From the NCBI GenBank assembly GCA_005877225.1, contig VBPK01000102.1, forward strand, positions 1 through 11,871: a DNA stretch of 11,871 nt, in the 5' to 3' direction. The notes below the pieces were generated by a model. It was not told the origin of the DNA. It ran no database searches and saw only the letters and a program-made list of their open reading frames with translations. Source of the DNA: Nitrososphaerota archaeon. Lineage in GTDB: Archaea > Thermoproteota > Nitrososphaeria > Nitrososphaerales > Gagatemarchaeaceae. Positions 6,447 to 11,871 of the stretch are shown in pieces (positions within the stretch are counted from its first letter, which is position 1; each line of letters opens with the position of its first letter). The translations under genes and the position numbers were made by a program.

Positions 6447-7847
6447 TCAATCAAGGTCTATCGCTCGGCCCTCCATCTCGGAGGGGGGTCGAATGTCGAA
6501 GAGCCTCAGTATAGTCGGGCCAATGTCAATGATGTTTCCTCCCTTCATTTCCTGACTGGTTCTTCGTCTTCCGCCGCCTCCCCCACGAAACATGAAGACG
6601 CAATCCATCGAATGCACCGAATCGTCTGGACCGGTGTCGTTCTCTGAGAGATAGTTCGTCTCGTGCCCAACCGTACCGGCCGACCTCCAGTCTAGGTTAT
6701 TGAAATAGACCATGAGGTCTGGTTTGTCTCCGATGGCTTCCCCGTAGACCTCCTCGGGCTCGAAGACGACGTTCTGCATGAGTCTTCCAGTCGGATCGCG
6801 GATGTGCATGATCTTCTCCTTTAGCTCCTTCTTGACTGCGGGTAGGTCTTGCTCAGGAATGACACCCTGAGGTTCCCTTCCCTTCACGTTGAAGAAGATG
6901 CGGGCGTAGTATCCTCCCCAGCCCCAAGCTCTTGTAGCCGACCAGTCAACCTCAGCTTTGTCAAACTCGGTGACGGAATCGGGTTTCTTGACAAACTTGA
7001 CAAAACCCATTTGCTCAAGCCACTGGTTGATTGCGAAGGCTCCCTGCATCGCCTTTGAACCATGGTCGGATAGAACCAAGACGGATGCCTCTTCCCCTAT
7101 CGCGCTCAAGAGGCTCCCGACCCTTTCGTCGACGAAGCTATAGTACTCTTCGGCTATCCGCTCATACTTGTTCCCTTTCACATACTTCGGATGGGCCTCG
7201 TCGAAGAATTTCCAGAAAGCGTGATGGAGCCTGTCGAAGCCGATCTCGTGAAGAATGAAGAGGTCCCAGCTCTTGTTATTTGCGAGGTACTCGGCCACCT
7301 TGAACCTCCTCTCGGTCATCTCGAAGAGATGTCTCTTCACCCCATCTCTGTCTTCTATTCTGAAGGGGACGTCAAAGGTGTATTCGCCGACTAACCTCTG
7401 AATCTCTCGCTTCAACTCCAGAGGGTATGTGTACTCTTTTTCTGCACTCGGAGTTATCATACACGAAACGAGGTTGCCGTGAATCGTCTTCGGGGGGTAC
7501 GAGGGAGGAAGTCCTACCACACAAGCTTTCAGCCCGTGTTCTGCCAAGACATCCCAGACGCACGGCTCCTTAACGTGGGTTGAATTGACGATGTAGCCTT
7601 CATTGTAGCTACTCCCCCTTCTGTGTCTGAAGCCGTAGATTCCAAGCCTCCCCGGATTCTTTCCCGTCATCATGACCATCCAAGCTGGCACGGTGATCGG
7701 CGGATGACAGGACCTGAGGACGCCGTGTGTTCCGTTCTCGTAGATCTTCCTGAAATTTGGAAGCTTCTCAAGAAGCTTTCCGAAAAGCAGGGTGGGCGGA
7801 ACGGAGTCGAGGCAGAGAACTAGGAGCCTTTTCAATCCTCTTACCAC
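6447..7847 (-). CDS. alkaline-phosphatase-superfamily type I phosphodiesterase/nucleotide pyrophosphatase-like protein (copy 2)
   Basis: 466 residues. The GTG start at 7847 shares one base with the TAG stop of sat (TAGTG), so translation is probably coupled. The metal site reads D14 (VLCLDS), nucleophile candidate T52 (PPITVPAW followed by TGKNPG), D205 and H209 (FDRLHHAFW), D261-H262 (SDHGS) and H412 (DDSVHSMD). IIDIGPTILRLF...MEGR closes the domain. It is a paralogue of 1146-2789, but uses Thr where that protein has Ser, lacks its long basic cap insertion, and has an odd Gly/Arg-rich loop (GGGGGRRR, 422-429). No signal peptide is seen. Lying between sat and cysC, it may act on APS, PAPS, PAP or a sulfated product, or on pyrophosphate-containing compounds; the sequence does not decide this. 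Sulfatase activity is less likely, because no Cys/Ser-x-Pro-x-Arg formylglycine motif is present. Confidence 0.9.
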   Translation of the reverse strand: MVRGLKRLLVLCLDSVPPTLLFGKLLEKLPNFRKIYENGTHGVLRSCHPPITVPAWMVMMTGKNPGRLGIYGFRHRRGSSYNEGYIVNSTHVKEPCVWDVLAEHGLKACVVGLPPSYPPKTIHGNLVSCMITPSAEKEYTYPLELKREIQRLVGEYTFDVPFRIEDRDGVKRHLFEMTERRFKVAEYLANNKSWDLFILHEIGFDRLHHAFWKFFDEAHPKYVKGNKYERIAEEYYSFVDERVGSLLSAIGEEASVLVLSDHGSKAMQGAFAINQWLEQMGFVKFVKKPDSVTEFDKAEVDWSATRAWGWGGYYARIFFNVKGREPQGVIPEQDLPAVKKELKEKIMHIRDPTGRLMQNVVFEPEEVYGEAIGDKPDLMVYFNNLDWRSAGTVGHETNYLSENDTGPDDSVHSMDCVFMFRGGGGGRRRTSQEMKGGNIIDIGPTILRLFDIRPPSEMEGRAIDLD

Positions 7848-8992
7848 TACCTGACGAAGGGGTCAGGGTCACTCATAATCACACTTGCAACCTCCGGCCT
7901 CATGACCTCCTTAGGAGGCGACTCCCCTCCGTCCAGCAATTCTCTGAGCCTTGTACCGCTTATTGTCAGATGATCATCTTCGCCGTGCGGGCATGTCTTC
8001 TCGTTGGCCATACCAGCGCACTTTCTGCAGTAGAAGAATTCCCTGAAGAAGAGGGGGGTTATTCCCAGGTCTGGGAACTCCTTGAAGATCTCCTGCGCAG
8101 CGTAGGGCCTGTAGTAGCTACCAACTCCCGCATGGTCCCTGCCTATGGCGATGTGGGTGCACCCGAAGTTCTTCCTCATGATAGCGTGCATTATGGCCTC
8201 CCTTGGGCCCGCGTACTGCATCTCGTAGTGGAGGACGCTGAGTACGCAGCAATTCTGCGGGTAGTAGTTCCGGATGAGTGCCTTGTAAGCCGCGACGATC
8301 ACCTCGTCCCTGAAGTCGCCAACCTTCTTCTTACCCAGCACAGGGTTGATGAAGAGGCCGTCCGCGAAGGCGAGGGCGGTCTTCTGCACGTACTCGTGGC
8401 TAAGGTGCGGTGGGTTCCTAGTCTGGAAGGCAACGATCGTCCTCCATGATTTCTCCCCGAAGAGAACACGTGTCTCTCTGGGAGCCAACGTCACGTCTGA
8501 GAAGGGGTCGCCTGGTCTTGCCGCAAATCTCCTTATCCTACCAGCCAGCACAGAATCGGGCGAAGAAAATATTCTGGCGACTCCCGGGTGAGCAGGATCA
8601 GAGGTTCCGTACACCTTCTCTGCGTATTCTTTCCTGTCGATCTTGAACCTCTCATCGATAAGGAGGTTTGCCAGGGGAGACCCTCCTTCATCCGTAAGGA
8701 CGATTTCGTCCCGCACTTGGGGGGTGAAGGAGCTTGCGACGTGAAGTAGGACAGGGATACTCCACGGAGTGTCGTCAGACAACCTCATACTATCGAGAAC
8801 CGTCTTGCAGTCCTCCTCGCCCATGAAGCCCGTGAGCGGGCTGAGGATCCCGCTCGCGATGTTAAGTACAGTTGCCTCTGTCTCCTTCGAGACCGGAAGC
8901 ATCAGCGATTTGTCATAACCATTGAAAGCATCGTGCGAAGGGTCGACCACATCAAGCTGCACAAGCTCGCCGCCGTGGGGAACTGATACCAA
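7847..8992 (-). CDS. sat: ATP sulfurylase (sulfate adenylyltransferase)
   Basis: 381 residues, the usual size of the monofunctional archaeal and bacterial form. It makes APS and pyrophosphate from ATP and sulfate. Visible motifs: PHGGEL (5-10) at the N-terminus, SPLTGFM (51-57), the nucleotide-binding QTRNPPHLSHEY (190-201), GRDHAGVG (284-291), and a zinc-type site C322-x2-C325...C334-x-H336 followed by ISGTRLRELL. The start is TTG at 8992, 13 bases after the stop of the RHH-LGY gene; the PHGG motif right after it supports this start. Its stop overlaps the phosphodiesterase start by one base. There is no fused APS kinase domain; that activity is encoded separately at 5901-6431. Confidence 0.97.
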   Translation of the reverse strand: MVSVPHGGELVQLDVVDPSHDAFNGYDKSLMLPVSKETEATVLNIASGILSPLTGFMGEEDCKTVLDSMRLSDDTPWSIPVLLHVASSFTPQVRDEIVLTDEGGSPLANLLIDERFKIDRKEYAEKVYGTSDPAHPGVARIFSSPDSVLAGRIRRFAARPGDPFSDVTLAPRETRVLFGEKSWRTIVAFQTRNPPHLSHEYVQKTALAFADGLFINPVLGKKKVGDFRDEVIVAAYKALIRNYYPQNCCVLSVLHYEMQYAGPREAIMHAIMRKNFGCTHIAIGRDHAGVGSYYRPYAAQEIFKEFPDLGITPLFFREFFYCRKCAGMANEKTCPHGEDDHLTISGTRLRELLDGGESPPKEVMRPEVASVIMSDPDPFVR

Positions 8993-9005
8993 AAATGATG
9001 ACCGC

Positions 9006-9224
9006 CTAGATGTAACCCAGGGCCTTCAGCCTCGACTTGATGACCTCGACGTCCTTCGAGGTGAAAGGTGCAGGTGTCTTCTCTGTTTCGTGCATCGCCA
9101 CAACCTCCCGCAGTACGTAGGTGACGTAATCGGATACGGACTTGAACCCCTCCTTTTCGGCTATCAGCCTCTCAACCCTCTTGTGGAGGGTAACAGGGAG
9201 AGAGACGGTCGTGTATTTGGTCAA
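9006..9224 (-). CDS. small ribbon-helix-helix protein with C-terminal LGY motif (copy 2)
   Basis: 72 residues. The N-terminal 45 residues are a clear RHH fold: strand YTTVSLPV, helix A (TLHKRVERLIAEKEG), the FKSVSDYV turn, and helix B (DYVTYVLREVVAMHE). A short Pro-containing linker leads to a C-terminal helix SKDVEVIKSRLKALGYI. The start is TTG at 9224 with Shine-Dalgarno GGGAGG (9231-9236) six bases before it. It is a paralogue of the protein at 782-1072, sharing the final R-L-x-x-LGY. It is the first clear gene of the sat-phosphodiesterase-cysC operon. Likely roles are autoregulator of the operon, or partner of the phosphodiesterase through its C-terminal tail. I favour regulation from the fold, but the conserved tail needs another explanation. 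Confidence 0.85.
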   Translation of the reverse strand: MTKYTTVSLPVTLHKRVERLIAEKEGFKSVSDYVTYVLREVVAMHETEKTPAPFTSKDVEVIKSRLKALGYI

Positions 9225-9287
9225 GCTAGGCCTCCCAGTAATTGCATATAATTAGACTTTTTGAACGCGCGGTCCAGGGCCTAACAC
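9225..9287 (-). promoter_or_regulatory. leader of the sat operon with TATA-like element
   Basis: On the minus strand TTCAAAAAGTCTAATTATATGC (two AT-rich elements, about 9244-9265) lies just before the RHH-LGY gene. TTATATG alone would place the transcription start almost at the TTG, which sits awkwardly with the good Shine-Dalgarno motif, so the upstream element or a start further upstream may be used. No copy of the 22-bp repeats found at 679-767 is present. Confidence 0.4.
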
Positions 9288-9470
9288 CTACTCGGCCTGG
9301 CGGAAGTCCTCGCTGATGGCCTTTGGGCGGTAGTCGTCGGAATCGACCTGATCCTGCTCTACAGGTTCTTTGTGGGTAAAGCGGAAAAAAGAAATCCGGC
9401 TTGCGACTCCCAGCCTTCTGCCCAAGGACCGCTTCAGCTTCATCCACACCCTTTTGCCACGATTAGGCAC
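9288..9470 (-). CDS. possible small protein at the head of the sat operon
   Basis: 60 residues from GTG at 9470; ATG at 9443 is an alternative start giving 51. The N-terminal half is basic and amphipathic (MKLKRSLGRRLGVASRISFFRF) and the C-terminal half acidic (VEQDQVDSDDYRPKAISEDFRQAE). Codon use is coding-like, with C or G at most third positions. The segment KLKRSLGRRL matches the phosphodiesterase at 1146-2789 (KLKRSLGTRL, residues 287-296) at nine of ten residues, with different synonymous codons. It ends 63 bases before the RHH-LGY gene and may be co-transcribed with it. No family is recognised, and a chance frame cannot be excluded. Confidence 0.42.
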   Translation of the reverse strand: MPNRGKRVWMKLKRSLGRRLGVASRISFFRFTHKEPVEQDQVDSDDYRPKAISEDFRQAE

Positions 9471-9526
9471 TTCTCCTCGTTGGAGAGCAAAAATGGGGTT
9501 GCCCTATCCTAGGGTTGGGCTCAGTC

Positions 9527-9967
9527 CTAGTCCTCGAACTGGAACTCTACTTGGTAGGTAGTAGTGGTGAAGGTTCCCCGAGCCTCCAGGTCATCGAGGC
9601 CGCCTGAGCCGTCTTCAGCCCGGAAAGTGCCTTGAACCGAGGTCGCGCTCGCTGTTCCTCTGTAGTTCAACTGGGTCGTGCCGGAGACCCCGGCGAACTT
9701 GCCACTGAACGTGCAGGATCCGCGAAAGGTCACCATGCCGTCAGGGTGGATCACGTCTCGCTCTGTTCCAGTACATGTACCAGAAATCGTTCCCGCGATC
9801 GTAAAAGCCACGTTGGAGTCGACGATCGTGTTACCATCATGAGTCCGTACGCTTGTGGGCGTGGAACTCGCTGAATAGGTTCCACTCCCAGACGAAGAAG
9901 ACGTCGCGAAAGCAGCAGGAAGCAGGAAGAGAGGTGTCAGAAATATGAAGAAAAAGCTGTTTTTCAT
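9527..9967 (-). CDS. small secreted beta-barrel-like protein, family uncertain
   Basis: 146 residues from the ATG at 9967. A signal peptide is clear (MKNSFFFIFLTPLFLLPAAFA), followed by a Ser/Gly-rich linker. The mature part is made of alternating short strands with many Gly and Thr (FTIAGTISGTCTGTERDV, MVTFRGSCTFSGKF, TTQLNYRGTA, GTFTTTTYQVEFQFED). This resembles DUF3224/allene-oxide-cyclase-like barrels; two cysteines (in GTCTG and GSCTF) could pair. A TTG at 10012 would add 15 residues, but the TATA-like box at 9991-9998 lies inside that extension and fits a leaderless start at 9967. It is encoded on the same strand as the sat operon and ends 57 bases before the small gene at 9288-9470. 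Confidence 0.75.
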   Translation of the reverse strand: MKNSFFFIFLTPLFLLPAAFATSSSSGSGTYSASSTPTSVRTHDGNTIVDSNVAFTIAGTISGTCTGTERDVIHPDGMVTFRGSCTFSGKFAGVSGTTQLNYRGTASATSVQGTFRAEDGSGGLDDLEARGTFTTTTYQVEFQFED

Positions 9968-9990
9968 CAGTAGCGAAGGTCCAGTCTGTT

Positions 9991-9998
9991 TATTTAAG
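9991..9998 (-). promoter_or_regulatory. TATA-like box, leaderless promoter of the secreted protein gene
   Basis: On the minus strand GCTTAAATAAAC has its centre about 27 bases before the ATG at 9967. That is the standard archaeal TATA-to-start distance, so transcription would begin at or next to the A of the ATG. Confidence 0.6.
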
Positions 9999-10066
9999 CT
10001 TGAGCGGCTCAAGGGCGATTCTGTTCCCGCTGTGAAGGCGACATCATGCTCCCGGCTGAACTGGAA

Positions 10067-10103
10067 TGCTCGCTCGGCGGGCGGACGGGCGAGCGAGCGA
10101 GCA
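10067..10103. repeat. perfect 10-bp GC-rich inverted repeat
   Basis: TGCTCGCTCG (10067-10076) and CGAGCGAGCA (10094-10103) are exact reverse complements around a 17-base G-rich loop. The right arm belongs to a GAGC-type 4-bp microrepeat, so the stem can slip by one unit. There is no T-tract on either side. Confidence 0.8.
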
Positions 10104-10231
10104 ATCTCGACCTGTTGAGAGAGTTCGAGGATTCAAGCGTTCATCAACGGCTCAATCTGGGCATGGCTAGATTTTGAGGTGATGTCCTTATGATTAGGCA
10201 GAACCAGCCCATCTCCTTGCCTTTGAGGAGG

Positions 10232-10253
10232 TTTCGAGTATTCACCCTCGAAA
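10232..10253. repeat. 7-bp hairpin
   Basis: TTTCGAG (10232-10238), an 8-base loop, then CTCGAAA (10247-10253). It lies about 70 bases downstream of the stop codon of the membrane protein gene at 10322-10648 and may mark its 3' end. Confidence 0.5.
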
Positions 10254-10321
10254 ACGCTTGGCTCAAATGACATCGGCAGATCACACGGCCCCGGATCAAC
10301 GTGAAACCGTGGAAATTCGAT

Positions 10322-10648
10322 TCATATGATGAAGATCGCTTGTGGGACGGGATTCGGCAAGTGCCCTGCGGTAAGGACAGTGATGATTGGAAGTAGTCCG
10401 AAGCCTGTGGTGAAGCCAAAAATCGCTGCATCGACGGTAACGCCTAGGACTGCCTTGTGGCGGAGCGTGGAGACGATACCCACGACAAATGATAGTAAGA
10501 CCATCGCTCCAGCAAATTCAAATATCAATGCGGTCGGTTGGAACGGGAAGAGCGAGAGGGAGATGATGCCGTTCTGTAATAGAAACGCCAACAGGCCGAT
10601 GACAAGCCCTACCACGAAGCCGCTCTTGTGTGACACCGCCACATCCAC
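10322..10648 (-). CDS. small multi-pass membrane protein, family not recognised
   Basis: 108 residues from GTG at 10648; GTG codons at 10642 and 10636 are alternative starts. There are three hydrophobic segments: about 10-30 (GFVVGLVIGLLAFLLQNGIIS), 40-62 (ALIFEFAGAMVLLSFVVGIVS) and 67-92 (AVLGVTVDAAIFGFTTGFGLL...), joined by short polar loops (LRHK). The Gly/Ala/Val-rich pattern is that of a small integral membrane protein. No family or function is recognised. It seems to be monocistronic, with intergenic gaps on both sides. Confidence 0.62.
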   Translation of the reverse strand: MDVAVSHKSGFVVGLVIGLLAFLLQNGIISLSLFPFQPTALIFEFAGAMVLLSFVVGIVSTLRHKAVLGVTVDAAIFGFTTGFGLLPIITVLTAGHLPNPVPQAIFII

Positions 10649-10927
10649 GCTCCGTCAGGGTTCATAGATTTTTTCGCCGTCCCGCGAATGGATAGCGAGG
10701 CGAATGGAGGATCCAGTGGTTTGGACAGACGCCGCGAATTGTCAATTCATCCCTTCATTTGCATCTCCCCTAGTTTGGGCGTCTCGATTGCTGGGGCTAA
10801 AGGGCAAGGGACGCGTATCATGACAAAGGTCGCAAAAAAAGGCAAGTCCAAGAGAAAGTTCGAACTCCTAACGACGAACAGATGGTTCCTTCATAAATGC
10901 GCAGCCCGATATTTTCGTGTTATCTCT
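10649..10927. other. intergenic region with T-tract after the SnoaL-like gene
   Basis: On the minus strand CTTTTTTTGC (T tract at 10834-10840) lies about 90 bases past the stop of the SnoaL-like gene and could be an archaeal T-rich terminator. GAAAAAATCTATGAA (about 10660-10674, minus) may be the promoter of the 108-residue membrane protein. A plus-strand frame in this stretch is not convincing. Confidence 0.35.
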
Positions 10928-11368
10928 TCACATCACGCCGATTTGCCTCAGCATTCCCACCAAGTCGTAGTTTAGTCTCTCCTCCACGATTTCTCCCTTC
11001 TTCCAAGTGGCGACCGTACAAAACTCAAGTCGAAATTTCTTATTCGTGGGAGGAATCATTTTTCCGTCAGCCCCCTTCATGGGACCCTTCATAGTGCCCG
11101 TAAACTCGGCCACTGAACAAGTGTAGTCCCCTTGTCCGAATAGGATCTTGTACGGATTGTTCACCAGATGATTGTCTGGAAATATCTTGAAAAATTCCAC
11201 GGCTTCGCTATCATGGTTGTGCCGTCCTCTTGTTGGTTCGGGTTGACCCGGCCAGTAAACGGCGACATTTTCAGCATGGCGCTTCCTGAACGTCTCCCAT
11301 TCTTTGCTTCCGGGGCCGGCATTCCATGCGTCATCCAGCGTTTTCATTAATCGTAGGTTCTCTTCCAC
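10928..11368 (-). CDS. SnoaL-like polyketide cyclase family protein (NTF2-like fold)
   Basis: 146 residues, normal for a single NTF2-like domain. Features of the ester-cyclase/SnoaL-like group: an N-terminal helix ENLRLMKTLDDAWNA, a helix ending ETFRKRHAENVAVYWPGQPEPTRGRHNH, then FFKIFPDNHLVNNPYKILFGQGDYTCSVAEFTGTMKGPM, and a final strand and helix (EFCTVATWKKGEIVEERLNYDLVGMLRQIG). Acidic and His residues face the expected pocket (D66, H67, E129). The start is GTG at 11368, after an in-frame stop nine bases upstream. Such proteins are widespread and often uncharacterised; the substrate cannot be predicted. The gene is transcribed away from aEF1A and appears monocistronic. Confidence 0.85.
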   Translation of the reverse strand: MEENLRLMKTLDDAWNAGPGSKEWETFRKRHAENVAVYWPGQPEPTRGRHNHDSEAVEFFKIFPDNHLVNNPYKILFGQGDYTCSVAEFTGTMKGPMKGADGKMIPPTNKKFRLEFCTVATWKKGEIVEERLNYDLVGMLRQIGVM

Positions 11369-11600
11369 GCCCTTTCAACCATCCCGGAGTTGTCCCAGCA
11401 TGAGGCCGACAACCGAGGACATATAGGTGTGCTTTTGTGCCGTGAATTAGCAGAACTAAGGTGGCCGCATCGGTCCCGCCTAGTCAAGCCGAATAACGTA
11501 ACCCGCCAAGTTAGCAGAGGCGTCTGTTCCCTGTTTCCACTTGCCATCACGCTTAAATAATCTGCGAAGGGGTCGTTCCTTGTAATTCAAGGGTTTAGCA
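11369..11600. promoter_or_regulatory. divergent promoter region between SnoaL-like gene and aEF1A
   Basis: For aEF1A (+), GCTTAAATAA at 11551-11560 is a good TATA-like box. It predicts a start near 11582 and a leader of about 19 bases, with AAGGG (11589-11593) as the ribosome site. For the SnoaL-like gene (-), CACCTATATGTCC (TATA at about 11419-11427) predicts a start near 11397. No RNA gene was found between them. Confidence 0.55.
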
Positions 11601-11871
11601 TTGGCTAATAAACCTCACCTGAATCTCATCGTAACGGGTCACGTAGACCACGGCAAGTCGACTACTATGGGCCATTTCCTCTTCGACCTCGGTGTCGTCG
11701 ACCAGAGGATGATTGAAGAGTTCGCGAGGGAGTCCGAGAAGACGGGGGCGGGCGACTCCTTCAAGTATGCATGGGTCCTCGATGAGCTGAAGGACGAGAG
11801 GGAGAGGGGGGTCACGATTGACCTCGCCTTCCAGAAGTTCGAGACGCCCAAGTTCTTCTACACGCTGATTG
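11601..11871 (+). CDS. tuf: translation elongation factor aEF1A (EF-Tu homologue), 5' part
   Basis: The first 90 codons of the gene; it continues past the window. This GTPase brings aminoacyl-tRNA to the ribosome. The N-terminus ANKPHLNLIVTGHVDHGKSTT carries the G1 P-loop (GHVDHGKST, residues 13-21). KDERERGVTIDLAFQKFETPKFFYTLI is the switch I region, with its conserved threonine at T72. The start is TTG at 11601, since an in-frame TAA lies six codons upstream. The stretch ESEKTGAGDSFKYAWV resembles the thaumarchaeal proteins most, with HVDHGK where Nitrosopumilus-type proteins have HIDNGK. This gives the best clue to the host lineage. Confidence 0.96.
   Translation, partial: MANKPHLNLIVTGHVDHGKSTTMGHFLFDLGVVDQRMIEEFARESEKTGAGDSFKYAWVLDELKDERERGVTIDLAFQKFETPKFFYTLI

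Larger units (their letters stand above)
10013..10321. other. 309-bp intergenic region, no gene recognised
   Basis: Reading frames here have no coding character. The stretch holds a GC-rich inverted repeat at 10067-10103 and a smaller hairpin at 10232-10253. CAAGCG (10134-10139) and CGCTTG (10255-10260) are complementary and enclose much of the region. No tRNA, SRP RNA or RNase P RNA motif was recognised. It could be long UTRs or an unrecognised structured RNA. Confidence 0.4.

Noticed and set aside
7757..8449. 230-codon open frame on the plus strand
   Set aside because: It is antisense to sat, whose motifs are unmistakable; the plus-strand product has no domain.
9225..9290. AGGCCT-type near-palindromes before the second RHH gene as operators
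   Set aside because: Only two short imperfect occurrences (9228-9233 and about 9278) in a GC-rich stretch; not above chance.
10688..10975. Plus-strand frame encoding a Lys-rich segment (MTKVAKKGKSKRKF)
   Set aside because: The basic stretch is tempting as a small nucleic-acid-binding protein, but the frame runs into the 3' end of the SnoaL-like gene, its remaining sequence is not protein-like, and the A-run that makes the lysines is equally a T-tract terminator on the minus strand.
11369..11600. Possible tRNA gene before aEF1A
   Set aside because: No cloverleaf could be folded and no T-loop (GGTTCRA) consensus was found.

Overview
The window comes from an archaeon, most likely of the TACK group and close to Thaumarchaeota. 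The right end carries the start of an aEF1A gene whose sequence (GHVDHGKSTTMGHFLFDLGVVD, then ESEKTGAGDSFKYAWV) resembles the thaumarchaeal form. Promoters look archaeal: AT-rich TATA-like boxes, one of them about 27 bp from a start codon, which suggests a leaderless transcript. TTG and GTG starts outnumber ATG (nine of thirteen gene starts chosen here). No tRNA, rRNA, CRISPR array, insertion sequence or phage gene was recognised.

Layout. 1-492 (-): 3'-truncated gene for a single-pass membrane protein with a Ser/Thr stalk. 493-781: intergenic, with 22-bp-spaced tandem repeats just before a TATA-like box. 782-2789 (+): a small ribbon-helix-helix (RHH)-like protein ending in LGY, then an alkaline-phosphatase-superfamily (type I phosphodiesterase/nucleotide pyrophosphatase) protein. 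2733-3443 (-): a two-TM protein with an exposed beta-rich domain, converging on and overlapping the phosphodiesterase gene. 3642-5731 (-): a large surface protein with a PQQ-type beta-propeller and beta-repeat domains; its stalk and C-terminal membrane anchor lie in another frame, so the gene appears frameshifted. 5901-9224 (-): a four-gene operon of RHH-LGY protein, ATP sulfurylase (sat), a second AP-superfamily phosphodiesterase and APS kinase (cysC), possibly led by a small protein at 9288-9470. 9527-9967 (-): a small secreted protein. 10013-10321: non-coding, with inverted repeats. 10322-10648 (-): a small membrane protein. 10928-11368 (-): a SnoaL-like NTF2-fold protein. 11601-11871 (+): the start of aEF1A.

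How the genes may work together. Sat and CysC make APS and then PAPS, the activated sulfate donor. No PAPS/APS reductase or sulfite reductase is visible, so the operon fits sulfation better than sulfate assimilation, although the sulfotransferase would have to be elsewhere. The most interesting signal is that two AP-superfamily phosphodiesterases, one on each strand, are each in the same transcription unit as a paralogous small RHH protein ending in LGY. One of the two pairs has repeats in its promoter that look like operators. This looks like a recurring two-component module (RHH-LGY plus phosphodiesterase), with one copy wired into PAPS synthesis. Several exported or surface-anchored proteins lie nearby and could be part of the same cell-surface programme; that link is inference only.
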